Source: Fidelibacterota bacterium (GTDB taxonomy: Bacteria > Fidelibacterota > Marinisomatia > SCGC-AAA003-L08 > TS1B11). Taken from it: DNA of 64,000 bases. The stretch is from contig SCKJ01000004.1 of assembly GCA_004124875.1 (NCBI GenBank), positions 124,001 through 188,000 on the forward strand, in the 5' to 3' direction. Below, one piece after another: positions 50,605 through 60,634 of this stretch; position 1 is the stretch's first letter, and every line of letters starts with the position of its first letter. The notes under the pieces are model-generated. The model was not told the DNA's origin. It worked only from the letters and a program-made list of their open reading frames with translations, and did not search any database. Made by a program: the position numbers and the translations under genes.

Positions 50605-52721
50605 TGCCTGCCGATCAAGGCCAGCAGGGCGACAAGCGCCCAAAAAACAAGCCGAGCCAGCCCAAAAGTGGCTCAAGAGCGAACGGCCGCAAGGGTAACG
50701 GCTCCCGGCCCACACCTCCCGCAGGAGGCGATGGCAACCAGCAGGCCAACTTCCAGATGGGCCGCGCCCTTAAAACCAGTCTGGGCTGGATAGCCATTGT
50801 GCTGGTCGCTTTCATGCTGGCGTCGGTTTTCTCTTCCGGGAGCCGGGCGAAACAGGCCAGCTTTACCGAGCTTGAGCAGTATATCGAAAACGACGATGTG
50901 GAGTCGGCCGTGATCACCGGATACAATTTCAAAGGCCGCTTCAGGACACCGCTGGAAGAGACCTCGCCGGCCGGCCAGACGCGCGTTTACACTGAGTTCA
51001 TCACGGTTCTGCCGTACGTTGACAGCGACCTGGTGACCCAGTGGCAGGAGGCCGATTTGCGCTTCGAGTTCCGGGAAACCAATCCCGGTTGGTTCGACTA
51101 TCTTTGGAGCGCCTGGCCGATACTGCTGCTGGTGGTGTTCTGGCTGTTTATCATGCGCCGGATGCAGGGCGGCGGCATGGGCGGACCGCCGGGGGGCATT
51201 TTCAATTTCGGCAAGAGCAAAGCCAAGCTGTTCACCTCCGACAAATCGAAGGTGACCTTTGACGATGTCGCTGGCGCGGACGAAGCCAAGCAGGAACTTC
51301 AGGAAATTATTGAATTTCTGAAGAACCCTGATAAGTTCACCAAATTGGGTGGGAAAATTCCCAAGGGGGCGCTGTTGCTGGGTCCTCCCGGAACGGGCAA
51401 GACGCTGCTGGCCAGAGCCGTTGCCGGTGAAGCCGACGTGCCCTATTTCAGCCTGTCGGGCGCCGATTTTGTGGAAATGTTTGTGGGTGTGGGCGCCAGT
51501 CGTGTCCGGGACCTGTTCGAACAGGCCAAGAAAGCGGCTCCAGCCATCATTTTCATCGATGAAATTGACGCCGTCGGGCGGCACCGGGGCGCCGGACTGG
51601 GTGGCGGCCACGATGAGCGCGAACAGACCCTGAACCAACTGCTGGTGGAGATGGACGGCTTCGAAACCGACACCTCGGTCATTTTGCTGGCCTCCACCAA
51701 CAGGCCCGACGTCCTTGACAAGGCGTTGTTGCGGCCCGGCCGCTTCGACCGCCAGATCGTCGTCGATATTCCGGGCATGAAAGGCCGTGAGGGCATACTC
51801 CGGGTGCATACCAAAAATATCCCCCTGGAGAAGGATGTCGACCTGTCAGTGCTGGCACGGGCCACGCCGGGGCTGGTCGGCGCTGACCTGGCCAACCTGG
51901 TGAACGAGGCGGCCCTGCTCGCCGCCCGCAAGGATCACAAGAAAGTTTCCGTGGAGGACATTGAGGATGCCAAAGACAAGGTGATGCTGGGGGTCGAGCG
52001 CAAGAGCCTGATCCTGACGGATGAAGAAAAGAGAACCACCGCATTTCATGAGGCGGGCCACGCTCTGGTCGCCTACCATACCAAAGGGGCCGATCCCCTG
52101 CACAAGATTACCATCATCCCCCGGGGCCAGGCCTTGGGGCTTACGGCGCAGCTGCCTATAGATGACAAGCACAGTTACTCGCGGACCTATATTGAGGGCC
52201 GCCTGGCGATTCTCATGGGAGGGCGCACGTCAGAGGAGCTGATCTTCAACGATTTGACAACCGGCGCCGCGAACGATCTGGAATTGGCCACTGACCTGGC
52301 GCGCCGCATGGTGGTCGAATGGGGCATGAGCGACAAAGTGGGACCAGCCACTTTGGGCAAATCCGATCAGGAGCTCTTCCTGGGCCGGGAAATCCAGCAG
52401 CATAAGGGCATCAGCGAATATACCGCCAGGCTCATTGATGATGAGGTGCGCCATATTCTGAAAGCGGCACAAGGGCGGGCCGGGAAAATTCTGAACGGCA
52501 GACGCAAAGAGCTCGATATGCTGGGGGAGGCTCTTCTTGAGCACGAAACCATTCACGGCGAGGACCTTCCCCGTCTCTTCGCGGGCCAACCGCTCGAGCG
52601 GGTAGGCGCCAACGGCAAGGCAGGCGGGAAAGGGAAAAAATCGAAGCCGAAAAAGAAAGCGGTCGTCAAAGCCCCCAGGAAATCTTCGAAAATTTCGGCC
52701 AGCGCCAAGCCAAAAAAGTAA
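50604..52721 (+). CDS. ftsH: ATP-dependent zinc metalloprotease FtsH
   Basis: 705 aa inner-membrane AAA protease. A polar N-terminal extension of about 55 residues precedes TM1 (60-77). A periplasmic domain and TM2 follow. Then come Walker [14 protein letters not shown] (from about 260), the SRH region and the zinc site HEAGH (482-486). The C-terminus is a Lys-rich tail (about 35 residues). Both the extra N-terminal stretch and the basic tail are longer than in E. coli (644 aa). Confidence 0.96.
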   Translation: MPADQGQQGDKRPKNKPSQPKSGSRANGRKGNGSRPTPPAGGDGNQQANFQMGRALKTSLGWIAIVLVAFMLASVFSSGSRAKQASFTELEQYIENDDVESAVITGYNFKGRFRTPLEETSPAGQTRVYTEFITVLPYVDSDLVTQWQEADLRFEFRETNPGWFDYLWSAWPILLLVVFWLFIMRRMQGGGMGGPPGGIFNFGKSKAKLFTSDKSKVTFDDVAGADEAKQELQEIIEFLKNPDKFTKLGGKIPKGALLLGPPGTGKTLLARAVAGEADVPYFSLSGADFVEMFVGVGASRVRDLFEQAKKAAPAIIFIDEIDAVGRHRGAGLGGGHDEREQTLNQLLVEMDGFETDTSVILLASTNRPDVLDKALLRPGRFDRQIVVDIPGMKGREGILRVHTKNIPLEKDVDLSVLARATPGLVGADLANLVNEAALLAARKDHKKVSVEDIEDAKDKVMLGVERKSLILTDEEKRTTAFHEAGHALVAYHTKGADPLHKITIIPRGQALGLTAQLPIDDKHSYSRTYIEGRLAILMGGRTSEELIFNDLTTGAANDLELATDLARRMVVEWGMSDKVGPATLGKSDQELFLGREIQQHKGISEYTARLIDDEVRHILKAAQGRAGKILNGRRKELDMLGEALLEHETIHGEDLPRLFAGQPLERVGANGKAGGKGKKSKPKKKAVVKAPRKSSKISASAKPKK

Positions 52722-52730
52722 CGAGCCACG

Positions 52731-53933
52731 ATGCCCCTCAGGGAAATCATCACAGATTCTACTGAGGAGCTGGCCGCCGAGCTGGCCTCCATGGATATCG
52801 ATCCCGGCGGTGTCGGCATCATGACCTCCAAGGCGTTCAGCCACCGGATCAGGGTGCGCAAGCTTAAATCGCCTGCGGCCAACATCCTCAAGCAGGAAAT
52901 GCTCTCCGTCGGCGGCGATTGTGCCACCAGCCGCACCGTCATTTTAGGTGACGAAACGCCCCAGGATGTCCTGATGATGGGTACCCGCCGCCAGCTGGCC
53001 GCGGTCGCGAAAAAACTCAAGAGCCAACCGTTCGGCCTGAAGAAGCTGGCCTCCGAGATCGCGCTGTTCCTCAGCCGCACAGGCAAAGGTGAGGCGGCGG
53101 GCCGGGAGACCTTGACCGCCATTGTTGCAGGCGCGCCGCTACCGCTGCTCATGGGCATTGTCAATGTCACCCAAGACTCCTTTTCCGACGGCGGTCAGTT
53201 TGTCGCGCCGGAAGCTGCCGTCGCCCACGCCCTGGAGCTGGAAAAGCAGGGGGCTGACATTCTCGACATCGGCGGCGAATCGACGCGTCCCGGTTCGGAG
53301 CCCATGCCCGCGGAGCAGGAATCGGGCCGCATCGTGCCAGTAATTACCGAACTGGCCGCGAAGGCCGCGGCGCCCATCTCCATTGACACCATGAAATCTC
53401 CCGTAGCCGCAGCGGCCCTGGACGCCGGAGCCCGCGTGGTGAATGATGTCAGCGCCGGGCGGTTTGACGGGGAGATGTTTGCGCTGGTTGCCGACCGGGG
53501 TTGCCCCCTGATCCTGATGCACATGCTGGGGCAGCCGAAAACGATGCAGGACCAGCCCCACTATGATAACTTGATGGATGAGTTGCACCGTTTTTTTGAG
53601 GATCGACTCTCCGCCGCGGTGAAGGCTGGCATCAGCGAGAGCCAGCTGATTATCGATCCGGGCATCGGATTCGGCAAAAGCATGATCCACAACTATATCA
53701 TTTTAAATCGTCTGCGCGAGCTGCTCAGCTTCGGGCGGCCTGTGCTGGTGGGGGTTTCACGCAAATCGCTGCTTAAAAATAAGCTGGGAGAGTCGCCTGC
53801 CGACAGGCTGGAGGAAACCATTACCGCACAGACCGTGGCCGTCATGAACGGCGCCACCGTGTTGCGGGTGCATGAGGTGCTGCCGGCGGTCAAGTCGCGT
53901 GCCATCCTGCAGCGAACTTTGGGCACTCCATGA
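52731..53933 (+). CDS. folP: Dihydropteroate synthase with N-terminal extension
   Basis: 400 aa. The DHPS TIM barrel starts near residue 138 (LMGIVNVTQDSFSDGG) and contains DIGGESTRPGSEP, SIDTMK, VNDVSAG, DPGIGFGKS and VGVSRKS. The first about 130 residues form an extra domain also seen in some long bacterial DHPS proteins. In the first signature Gln replaces the usual Pro (NVTPDSF). It joins pterin to p-aminobenzoate in folate synthesis. cdaA overlaps its stop (ATGA). Confidence 0.92.
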   Translation: MPLREIITDSTEELAAELASMDIDPGGVGIMTSKAFSHRIRVRKLKSPAANILKQEMLSVGGDCATSRTVILGDETPQDVLMMGTRRQLAAVAKKLKSQPFGLKKLASEIALFLSRTGKGEAAGRETLTAIVAGAPLPLLMGIVNVTQDSFSDGGQFVAPEAAVAHALELEKQGADILDIGGESTRPGSEPMPAEQESGRIVPVITELAAKAAAPISIDTMKSPVAAAALDAGARVVNDVSAGRFDGEMFALVADRGCPLILMHMLGQPKTMQDQPHYDNLMDELHRFFEDRLSAAVKAGISESQLIIDPGIGFGKSMIHNYIILNRLRELLSFGRPVLVGVSRKSLLKNKLGESPADRLEETITAQTVAVMNGATVLRVHEVLPAVKSRAILQRTLGTP

Positions 53934-54709
53934 AGCTGGAACTGTTTAAAATCGGCTTTATCCCCATCTCCCTGTTCGACATCATCGACATTCTGCTCGT
54001 CTCATGGATATTTTATACGCTCTACCGCTATTTCCAGAACACCCGCGCAGGTCAGATGCTGGTGGGCATCATCATCATTCTCGTGGTCTCGCTCATCGCC
54101 CGATTGCTGAACATGAGCGCCCTCTCCTGGCTCATGCGGCAGCTGCAGACGGTGATGGTAGTGGCTTTCGTGATCCTGTTCCAACCGGAGCTGCGCAGGC
54201 TGCTGGTCTATATTGGGCAGACCCCGGTCATTCGCGGACTGTTCCGGGTAACGGGCAATCGCACCATTGATGCCGTGGTGGGCGCGGCGTTCTCTCTTTC
54301 GGACCACAGGTGGGGCGGTCTCATTGTGCTGCAGCGCGACTCAGGGCTGCGCTCATATAAGGATCGGGGAACGGCGATCAGGGCCGAGGTGAGCCTGGAG
54401 CTGCTCGTCTCCATTTTCAACCCCACGTCCCCTTTGCACGACGGCGCGGTCATTATCCAAAATGATGTGCTGGAGGCGGCGCAATGCATCCTGCCGCTCT
54501 CGGAGAGCGAAACGCTCGATCCCGAAATGGGCACCCGCCACCGGGCCGCGCTGGGCCTCACGGAGGAGTCGGACGCCCTGGTGGTGGTGGTGTCGGAGGA
54601 GAAGGGCCAGATTTCCCTGGCCATCGATGGGCAGCTCCACGTCAGTCTGGATGAAGCCGACCTGCGGGGCCTGCTCAACAAGTTTGTCTTTGTCGGCAGC
54701 GGCGAATAG
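53930..54709 (+). CDS. cdaA: Diadenylate cyclase CdaA
   Basis: 259 aa: three N-terminal membrane helices (to about residue 95), then the DAC domain with the DGA motif (LHDGAVII, about 169-171) and RHR motif (GTRHRAALGLTE). It makes c-di-AMP from two ATP. Its partner for removing c-di-AMP breakdown products could be NrnA (30573). A 141-bp gap with GC-rich hairpins follows. Confidence 0.94.
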   Translation: MKLELFKIGFIPISLFDIIDILLVSWIFYTLYRYFQNTRAGQMLVGIIIILVVSLIARLLNMSALSWLMRQLQTVMVVAFVILFQPELRRLLVYIGQTPVIRGLFRVTGNRTIDAVVGAAFSLSDHRWGGLIVLQRDSGLRSYKDRGTAIRAEVSLELLVSIFNPTSPLHDGAVIIQNDVLEAAQCILPLSESETLDPEMGTRHRAALGLTEESDALVVVVSEEKGQISLAIDGQLHVSLDEADLRGLLNKFVFVGSGE

Positions 54710-54711
54710 AC

Positions 54712-54761
54712 CGGGCTGCCCGGACCCCGCGCCCAGAGACCACCGGGTCTGATTCAACTAC
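54712..54761 (+). terminator. Possible terminator region after cdaA
   Basis: Two short GC-rich hairpins lie in a row: CCGGG/CCCGG around GCTG, then AGACC/GGTCT. TACCTTTTGT follows. There is no strong T-run. The gap to prfB (54710-54850) holds nothing else that I recognise. Confidence 0.35.
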
Positions 54762-54850
54762 CTTTTGTCACCCTGCCAGATGCAAATTCCGCCCTGTTGG
54801 GTTACGCCTGCCGTCGCTCTGTCAGCGCCGGCATAGTTATGGGATCGACC

Positions 54851-56006
54851 ATGGCCGCCGTTGAGCAAAGTACCGCTAAAAATCTCGAAACCTTCCGCGA
54901 GCAGCTGCAGGCGTCAGAGGACCGCTACAGCGAATTGTGGAGGTATCTTTGACCTCGATCGGTTGCGCACTGAACTAACCGCCCTGCAGGAAACCACGGC
55001 CCGGTCCGGCTTCTGGGACAATCAATCGACCGCCCAAAAGATCCTTAAAAAGATCAGCGGGCGCGAGAAAGAAATTGCCATGTGGGAGCGCCTGGGCAAT
55101 CTTCACGATGAAGCGCAGCTGCACCTCGAGCTGCTCCTTGAAGAGCGGGGCACCGAAGTGGACAGCGAGGCCGGGGCAGCGCTGGCCAATTATATCGCCA
55201 CCCTCGACGCCGCTGAAGTACGGCACCTGCTCAGCGGCCCCGATGACAACAAAGATGCCATCCTCACCATCCATCCGGGCGCTGGGGGCACCGAATCCCA
55301 GGATTGGGCGGAGATGCTGCTGCGCATGTACCAGCGCTGGCTGGAGCAGGAAGGTTACGAGGCGGAAATCCTCGATCTGCAGCCAGGCGATGAAGCGGGC
55401 ATCAAGGACGTCACTGTGGAAGTGAAGGGCGAACGGGCCTACGGCTACTTAAAGGCCGAGGCGGGGGTCCACCGGCTGGTGCGCATCTCTCCGTTTGATT
55501 CCAACGCCCGCCGGCACACCTCCTTCGCGGGCGTGTTTGTCTATCCCGCCGTTGAGGATGAGGTGGAGATTGAGATAGACGACAAAGATTTGCGTATCGA
55601 CACCTACCGGGCCAGTGGCGCCGGGGGACAGCATGTGAACAAGACCGATTCCGCCGTGCGCATCACCCATCTGCCCACCGGCATTGTGGCGCAGTGCCAG
55701 AACGAGCGCAGCCAGACGAAAAATCGCCATACGGCGATGAAGATCCTTAAATCGCGACTGTATGACCTGCGCAAAAGCGAACAGGACGCCGAAAAGCAAA
55801 AGTTGGAAAAGACCAAGAAAGATGCCGCCTGGGGCAGCCAGATCAGATCGTATGTCTTTCAGCCTTATACGATGGTGAAGGATCACCGCACCGGCGAGGA
55901 AACGGGCAACGTTCAGGCGGTCATGGATGGCGACCTGAACCGGTTCATTCGCGCCTATCTGCTGAAAAACGCCGGCCTGGGCGCGCCCCGAGGGGGGCCG
56001 GACTAG
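54851..56006 (+). CDS. prfB: Peptide chain release factor 2, with programmed +1 frameshift
   Basis: Two frames, 54851-54949 and 54951-56006, join to 384 aa. Frame 0 has 33 codons and ends at CTT TGA C (54947-54953). It is preceded by the internal Shine-Dalgarno GGAGG (54939-54943), nearly identical to the E. coli prfB frameshift site. Skipping T54950 continues as DLDRLRTEL. The second part has the SPF stop-reading motif (ISPFDSNARRHTS) and the GGQ motif (SGAGGQHVNKT). Low RF2 makes ribosomes pause at UGA and shift, so RF2 controls itself. ATG 54839 is an in-frame alternative start. Confidence 0.94.
54939..54953 (+). promoter_or_regulatory. RF2 programmed +1 frameshift site
   Basis: GGAGGTATCTTTGAC: a Shine-Dalgarno-like GGAGG, three bases, then the slippery CTT, the in-frame UGA stop and C. 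Spacing and slip codon match the E. coli site; the C after UGA makes a weak stop context that favours shifting. Confidence 0.93.
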
Positions 56007-56008
56007 CG

Positions 56009-57508
56009 ATGGCACAGCCGCAGCGGACACTCAATGAGATCCGCCAGCAGCGCCGGGAAAAACTCGATGAGCTGCGGGCGCGGGGATTTGACCCCTACCC
56101 CTACCACTTCAAGGTGACCCACCGCAGCGGTGATCTGCTATCCCTGGACGATGACAAGTTCCCGGAAGATGTCTCCATCGCCGGCCGCGTGGTCTCCCTG
56201 CGGCGTATGGGCAAGGCCAGTTTTGCCCATCTGCAGGACGCTGAAGGCCGCCAGCAGATTTACCTCAAGCGGGACCATGTGGGTGAGGAGGCTTACGTCG
56301 AGCTGTTTGGCCGCGTCGACCTGGGCGATTTTCTGGGCGTGCGCGGGAGAGTCTTCCGCACCCGCACGGGCGAAATAACCGTGGAGGCCCGGAGTGTGAC
56401 TCTGCTGGCCAAGAGCCTGCGGCCGTTGCCGAACCTGAAGGAGAAGGACGGCGATGTGTTCGATCCTTTTGAGGACAAGGAAAACCGATACCGCCGCCGC
56501 TACCTCGACCTCATTGCCAACCCCGGCGTGAAAGATGTTTTCATCCAGCGGGCGGCCATCATCAAAAGCCTGCGCGAAGGCCTCGACCGCCAAGGTTATG
56601 TGGAGGTTGAAACTCCGGCGCTCCAGCCGCTGTATGGGGGCGCCTCGGCCAGGCCGTTCACCACGCACCATAACTCTCTCGACCAGACCCTCTATCTGCG
56701 CATTGCCGATGAGCTCTACCTCAAGCGGCTGATTATCGGCGGCTTCGAAAAAGTGTACGAACTGGCCAAGGACTTCCGCAATGAAGGCATGGACCGCTCC
56801 CATAATCCGGAATTCACCATGCTTGAGTTTTACGAAGCCTATGCCGACTACAACCGCATGCTCGAGCTTACCGAGTCGCTGATCCGGGGCGTGGCATCGG
56901 ATATCGGCGTTGAGACAGTCACTTTTCAAGGCCACGACATCGATCTGCGGGAGCCGTTCGCCCGCGATACGTACTGGAACCTGCTCAACCGCCACGCAGG
57001 AACCGATGTCTCTCAGGTTACGGATACGGGCCAGCTCTATGCGTTGGCCCAGGCCCAGGGCCGCTCCCTGCCGCCCGATCTCAATTTCGGGCAGCTGCTC
57101 GATAAACTTTTCAGTCTGATCGTCGAGCCGCACCTGGTGCAGCCGGTGTTTGTCATGGACCACCCCAAGGCCCTTTCGCCCCTGGCAAAAACGCATCGCG
57201 GCGGGGACGTTGCGCTGGTGGAGCGCTTTGAGCTCTTTATCGCCGGCATGGAGTTTGCCAACGCCTTCAGCGAGCTCAACGATCCCCTTGACCAGCGCGA
57301 ACGGCTGGAGGCTCAGGCGGGGCTCCGCTCGGCGGGGGACGAGGAAGCGCAGGGCCTGGATGAGGATTTCCTGGAAGCGATGGAGTTTGGCATGCCGCCC
57401 ACAGGCGGCGTCGGCATCGGCGTCGACCGGCTGGTGATGCTGCTGACCGGACAGGACTCCATCAAGGACGTGATCCTCTTTCCCGCCATGCGGCCCAAGG
57501 CGCCGTGA
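56009..57508 (+). CDS. lysS: Lysyl-tRNA synthetase, class II
   Basis: 499 aa. An N-terminal OB-fold anticodon-binding domain is followed by the class II core with motif 2 (DFRNEGMDRSHNPEFTMLEF) and motif 3 (GGVGIGVDRLVMLLTGQ). Length and ends are typical. It starts two bases after prfB, the same neighbour as in E. coli. Confidence 0.96.
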   Translation: MAQPQRTLNEIRQQRREKLDELRARGFDPYPYHFKVTHRSGDLLSLDDDKFPEDVSIAGRVVSLRRMGKASFAHLQDAEGRQQIYLKRDHVGEEAYVELFGRVDLGDFLGVRGRVFRTRTGEITVEARSVTLLAKSLRPLPNLKEKDGDVFDPFEDKENRYRRRYLDLIANPGVKDVFIQRAAIIKSLREGLDRQGYVEVETPALQPLYGGASARPFTTHHNSLDQTLYLRIADELYLKRLIIGGFEKVYELAKDFRNEGMDRSHNPEFTMLEFYEAYADYNRMLELTESLIRGVASDIGVETVTFQGHDIDLREPFARDTYWNLLNRHAGTDVSQVTDTGQLYALAQAQGRSLPPDLNFGQLLDKLFSLIVEPHLVQPVFVMDHPKALSPLAKTHRGGDVALVERFELFIAGMEFANAFSELNDPLDQRERLEAQAGLRSAGDEEAQGLDEDFLEAMEFGMPPTGGVGIGVDRLVMLLTGQDSIKDVILFPAMRPKAP

Positions 57509-58716
57509 CCCCCGAGCGCTTCATTGCCCGGCGCTACCTCCGCGCCAAGCACGAGTACGGCTTCATATCCTTCATCGGTTATCTGGGCATGCTCGGCCTG
57601 GCCCTCGGCGTGGCGGCGTTAATTTTAACATTCAGTATCATGCGTGGCTTCAGGAATGAAGTGGAGCGCAAGCTGGCCAGCCTCGACGGTCATGTGCGCA
57701 TCGCCAATGTCGCCGGAAGCTCGGCGACCCTTCCGGACAGTCTGCTCGCGGCCATCGCCAGGCGGCCCGAAGTCGCCGGGGTGACTCCGTTTCTGGCCCG
57801 GCACGCCCTCGGGCGCAATGGGCAGCGGTCCGATGGGATGCTGCTGCTGGGCATGGAGTGGGAGCAGCTGGGCGCGGCCCTCAAGATTGATGACTACCTG
57901 ACTGCGGGGGAGGTGCCGGCCGCCGGGCAGCGGCGGCGGATCATTTTAGGGGCCAAACTGGCGCAGTCGCTGCGGGTTGTGCCGGGGGACCGCCTGCACC
58001 TGTTCGACATCACTTACCTGCTGGGTAAGCAGGGGTTGCGCGGCGGCGCGTATACCGTGGCCGGCATCTACCGCTCCGGGATGGTGGAGTACGACCAGCA
58101 GCTGGCCTTTGTCTCCTTAAGCGACGCCCAGGAACTGTTTGACCTGCCGGGCCAACCCGCCAACGCCATCATCACCCTGACCCACAAGGATTTGGCCGAC
58201 GCTTTTGCCGCCCGGCTGGGGGATGACATCGGTTACCCCTATTTTCTGACCACCTGGGGTGAGCGGCATGCCAACCTGTTCGCCTGGCTCAGCGGCCAGC
58301 AGATGCCCATCCTCATCGTCTTCGGCTTCATCGCGTTTGTGGCGCTGATCAACATACTCAGCATGCTGAGCCTGGTCGTTATCGAGAAAGTGCGTGACAT
58401 CGGCATCCTGCGCAGCATCGGTTTCAGCCGGCTGCAGATCCGGAAAATTTTCCTCTATCAGGGCGGCATGGTTGGCCTGGCGGGATCTGTTGGCGGCGTG
58501 GCGCTGGCCATCGTGCTGGGCCTGCTGCAGAACCGCTATCACTTCATTGCCCTGGATGCCGATATCTACTTCATGGACTATCTGCCGGTGCTGTGGACCT
58601 GGCAGGCGCTCGTGGGCATCCCCTTATTGGCGCTGCTGCTCTCCCTCGGGGCGGCCATCATGCCCTCACGCAAGGCGTCGGCCATATTGCCCGCTGAGGC
58701 GCTGAGATATGAATAA
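57505..58716 (+). CDS. LolC/E-family lipoprotein-releasing ABC permease (first)
   Basis: 403 aa. The N-terminal RRYLRAKHEYGFISFIGYLG and first helix, a large periplasmic MacB-like domain (about 45-265) and three C-terminal helices with VIEKVRDIGILRSIGFS match LolC/E. With LolD it would extract lipoproteins from the inner membrane. GTG overlaps the lysS stop; its own stop overlaps the second permease. Confidence 0.9.
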   Translation: MTPERFIARRYLRAKHEYGFISFIGYLGMLGLALGVAALILTFSIMRGFRNEVERKLASLDGHVRIANVAGSSATLPDSLLAAIARRPEVAGVTPFLARHALGRNGQRSDGMLLLGMEWEQLGAALKIDDYLTAGEVPAAGQRRRIILGAKLAQSLRVVPGDRLHLFDITYLLGKQGLRGGAYTVAGIYRSGMVEYDQQLAFVSLSDAQELFDLPGQPANAIITLTHKDLADAFAARLGDDIGYPYFLTTWGERHANLFAWLSGQQMPILIVFGFIAFVALINILSMLSLVVIEKVRDIGILRSIGFSRLQIRKIFLYQGGMVGLAGSVGGVALAIVLGLLQNRYHFIALDADIYFMDYLPVLWTWQALVGIPLLALLLSLGAAIMPSRKASAILPAEALRYE

Positions 58717-59890
58717 CTCCTGGCGGCTGGCAGGCAGGCTGCTCATGTGGCGGCAGGACAGCAGGCGCCTCAACTGGAGCGCCCTGCTTTCGGCAGCGGG
58801 CATCGCCATCGGCACCGCAGTGCTGATCCTTTCACTCTCCGTCCTTAACGGCTTCCAGACCGATGTCGAAGAGAGCCTGCACCGCTTTGAAGGCCACGGC
58901 GTGCTCTGGCCCCTGGTTGGCCAGCCCGATCTGGAGGCCACGCGGGAACTGCTCAGGCAGGCCGGCATCGCAAGCCAGCCGTATGCCCAGCGGAAGCTCG
59001 TGCTGCAATCGGGCGATGACTATCGTCTGGTCACGGCGCGCATCGTGCCCAACCTGGACAGCCTCAGGCGCCGGCTGGGCCCGGCCGTTCTGACCCCTGT
59101 GCCGTATCCTGGCAATGGCGAAAAAGTGCTGGTCGGATCCCTGCTGGCCAGCAAGCTCTCCCTCTATCCCGGAGATCGCGTTCGCCTGTTGTCCCCGCTG
59201 GACATCTCGCTATCCAGTTTGGCCCCGCCTGAAGTGGAGGGCATCATCGAATCCATTTTCGAAGTGGGGCTGCTCGATTTCGATGAGTCGTATCTGTTCA
59301 TCAACTTTGCCACCGCCCGGCGGCTCATGCCCCGCATCGACCAGATGAGTTCGTTGGCCCTGACCGCGGAGCCGCCGCCGGGGAAGATCGAGTCTATTTT
59401 GGCGATGGACGAGTGGCAACTGACCACCTGGCGCACGGAGCATCGGGAGCTCATCGCCGCCATGGAGCTGGAAAAAATCGGCAGCGCTATCGTGCTGTTC
59501 CTGATTATTCTGGTCGCTTCATTCAATGCCACCAGCACCATGGTGATGACCGTCATGGAGAAAGTCAGGCAGATCGGGATATTGCGCTCCCTGGGCGCCA
59601 GCAAGAAGTACGTGGTGGGCCTGTTTCTCAGGCAGGGTCTGCTGGTGGGGCTCGTGGGTGTCGCCATAGGGACTGTCACCGGTGTCGGCATCGCCTGGCT
59701 GCAGATGGCCACCGGCATGATTCCCGGCCCCGGCAGGGCCTATCTGGATGGACTGCCCATGCGCTTGCAGGCGGCCGATGTGGCGCTGGTCATTTCAGGA
59801 ACGCTGCTGCTGACGCTGATCTCGGCCTGGTATCCTGCCCGCTATGCTGCCGGAATCCAGCCGGGCCAGGCGGTCAACTACCTGAAGTAA
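58709..59890 (+). CDS. LolC/E-family lipoprotein-releasing ABC permease (second)
   Basis: 393 aa with the same layout as its neighbour: N-terminal helix, periplasmic domain and three C-terminal helices, with MEKVRQIGILRSLGASKKYV in the coupling loop. It is divergent from the first copy, so the pair probably forms a heterodimer like LolC-LolE. ATG at 58709 overlaps the preceding gene by eight bases. Confidence 0.9.
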   Translation: MNNSWRLAGRLLMWRQDSRRLNWSALLSAAGIAIGTAVLILSLSVLNGFQTDVEESLHRFEGHGVLWPLVGQPDLEATRELLRQAGIASQPYAQRKLVLQSGDDYRLVTARIVPNLDSLRRRLGPAVLTPVPYPGNGEKVLVGSLLASKLSLYPGDRVRLLSPLDISLSSLAPPEVEGIIESIFEVGLLDFDESYLFINFATARRLMPRIDQMSSLALTAEPPPGKIESILAMDEWQLTTWRTEHRELIAAMELEKIGSAIVLFLIILVASFNATSTMVMTVMEKVRQIGILRSLGASKKYVVGLFLRQGLLVGLVGVAIGTVTGVGIAWLQMATGMIPGPGRAYLDGLPMRLQAADVALVISGTLLLTLISAWYPARYAAGIQPGQAVNYLK

Positions 59891-59899
59891 GCGGCTGTC

Positions 59900-60568
59900 A
59901 TGCAAATCCTGAAAGCAACTGGTATCCACAAAAGTTTTCCCATTGGCAATGGGCGGCTGGAAATTCTCAAAGGCGTATCGCTGGACATTGAGCAGGGGCA
60001 GATTGTGGCTCTGACAGGGCCATCCGGGAGCGGTAAATCGACGCTGCTGAATATTCTGGGCACACTCGACACGCCGGACAAGGGCGAAATAAAATTACTG
60101 GAACAGTCGGTGGCGCAGTGGAGTGATGAGCGCCTATCTCGATTCCGCAATGAAAATATCGGATTTGTGTTCCAGTTTCACCATCTGCTGCCCGAACTTA
60201 CTCTGTGGGAAAATTTGACCCTGCCCACGCAACTTGGGGGGGCCAAGGAGGGTCGAGTAGATTTGGAGCGGCTCCTTGATCTTACCGGTCTACAGGACCG
60301 CCGCGGTCACTATCCCCATCAGCTCTCTGGCGGGGAGCGGCAACGAGTCGCCGTAATCAGGGCGCTGGCGAACGGGCCTGGCATCATCTTTGCGGATGAA
60401 CCTACCGGCAACCTTGATGTGGATAACGGCGTAAAATTAATGGAACTGATCATGGATCTCAGGGACAAGCAGGGCCAGACCTTTCTCATCGCGACGCACA
60501 GCGAGGAGTTGGCCCAAAGCGCTGACCGGCGGCTGTTCCTGAATGATGGCGTGATTCAAGACACATAA
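59900..60568 (+). CDS. lolD: Lipoprotein-releasing ABC ATPase LolD
   Basis: 222 aa ABC ATPase: Walker A GPSGSGKSTLLN, Q-loop FVFQFHHLLPELT, signature LSGGERQRVAVIRAL, Walker B IIFADEPTGNLD and the H-loop THS. It powers the two permeases immediately upstream. The FQFHHLLPE stretch is typical of LolD rather than other MacB-like ATPases. Confidence 0.93.
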   Translation: MQILKATGIHKSFPIGNGRLEILKGVSLDIEQGQIVALTGPSGSGKSTLLNILGTLDTPDKGEIKLLEQSVAQWSDERLSRFRNENIGFVFQFHHLLPELTLWENLTLPTQLGGAKEGRVDLERLLDLTGLQDRRGHYPHQLSGGERQRVAVIRALANGPGIIFADEPTGNLDVDNGVKLMELIMDLRDKQGQTFLIATHSEELAQSADRRLFLNDGVIQDT

Positions 60569-60581
60569 TGAAGTGTGGTGG

Positions 60582-60610
60582 TTGCCGGGAGTTAACCGAG
60601 GGGCTAAATT
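60582..60610 (+). promoter_or_regulatory. Sigma-70-like promoter upstream of clpC
   Basis: TTGCCG (60582-60587), a 17-base spacer and TAAATT (60605-60610), 24 bases before the clpC ATG. No CtsR-type direct repeat is seen nearby. Confidence 0.4.
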
Positions 60611-60634
60611 CGGAACATCGGGATTGATCACGAT

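Noticed and set aside
54861..56006. prfB as a single frame starting at 54861, or as a frameshifted pseudogene
   Set aside because: The start of that frame has no RF2-like sequence, while the 54851 frame leads into a textbook RF2 frameshift site; the break is programmed.
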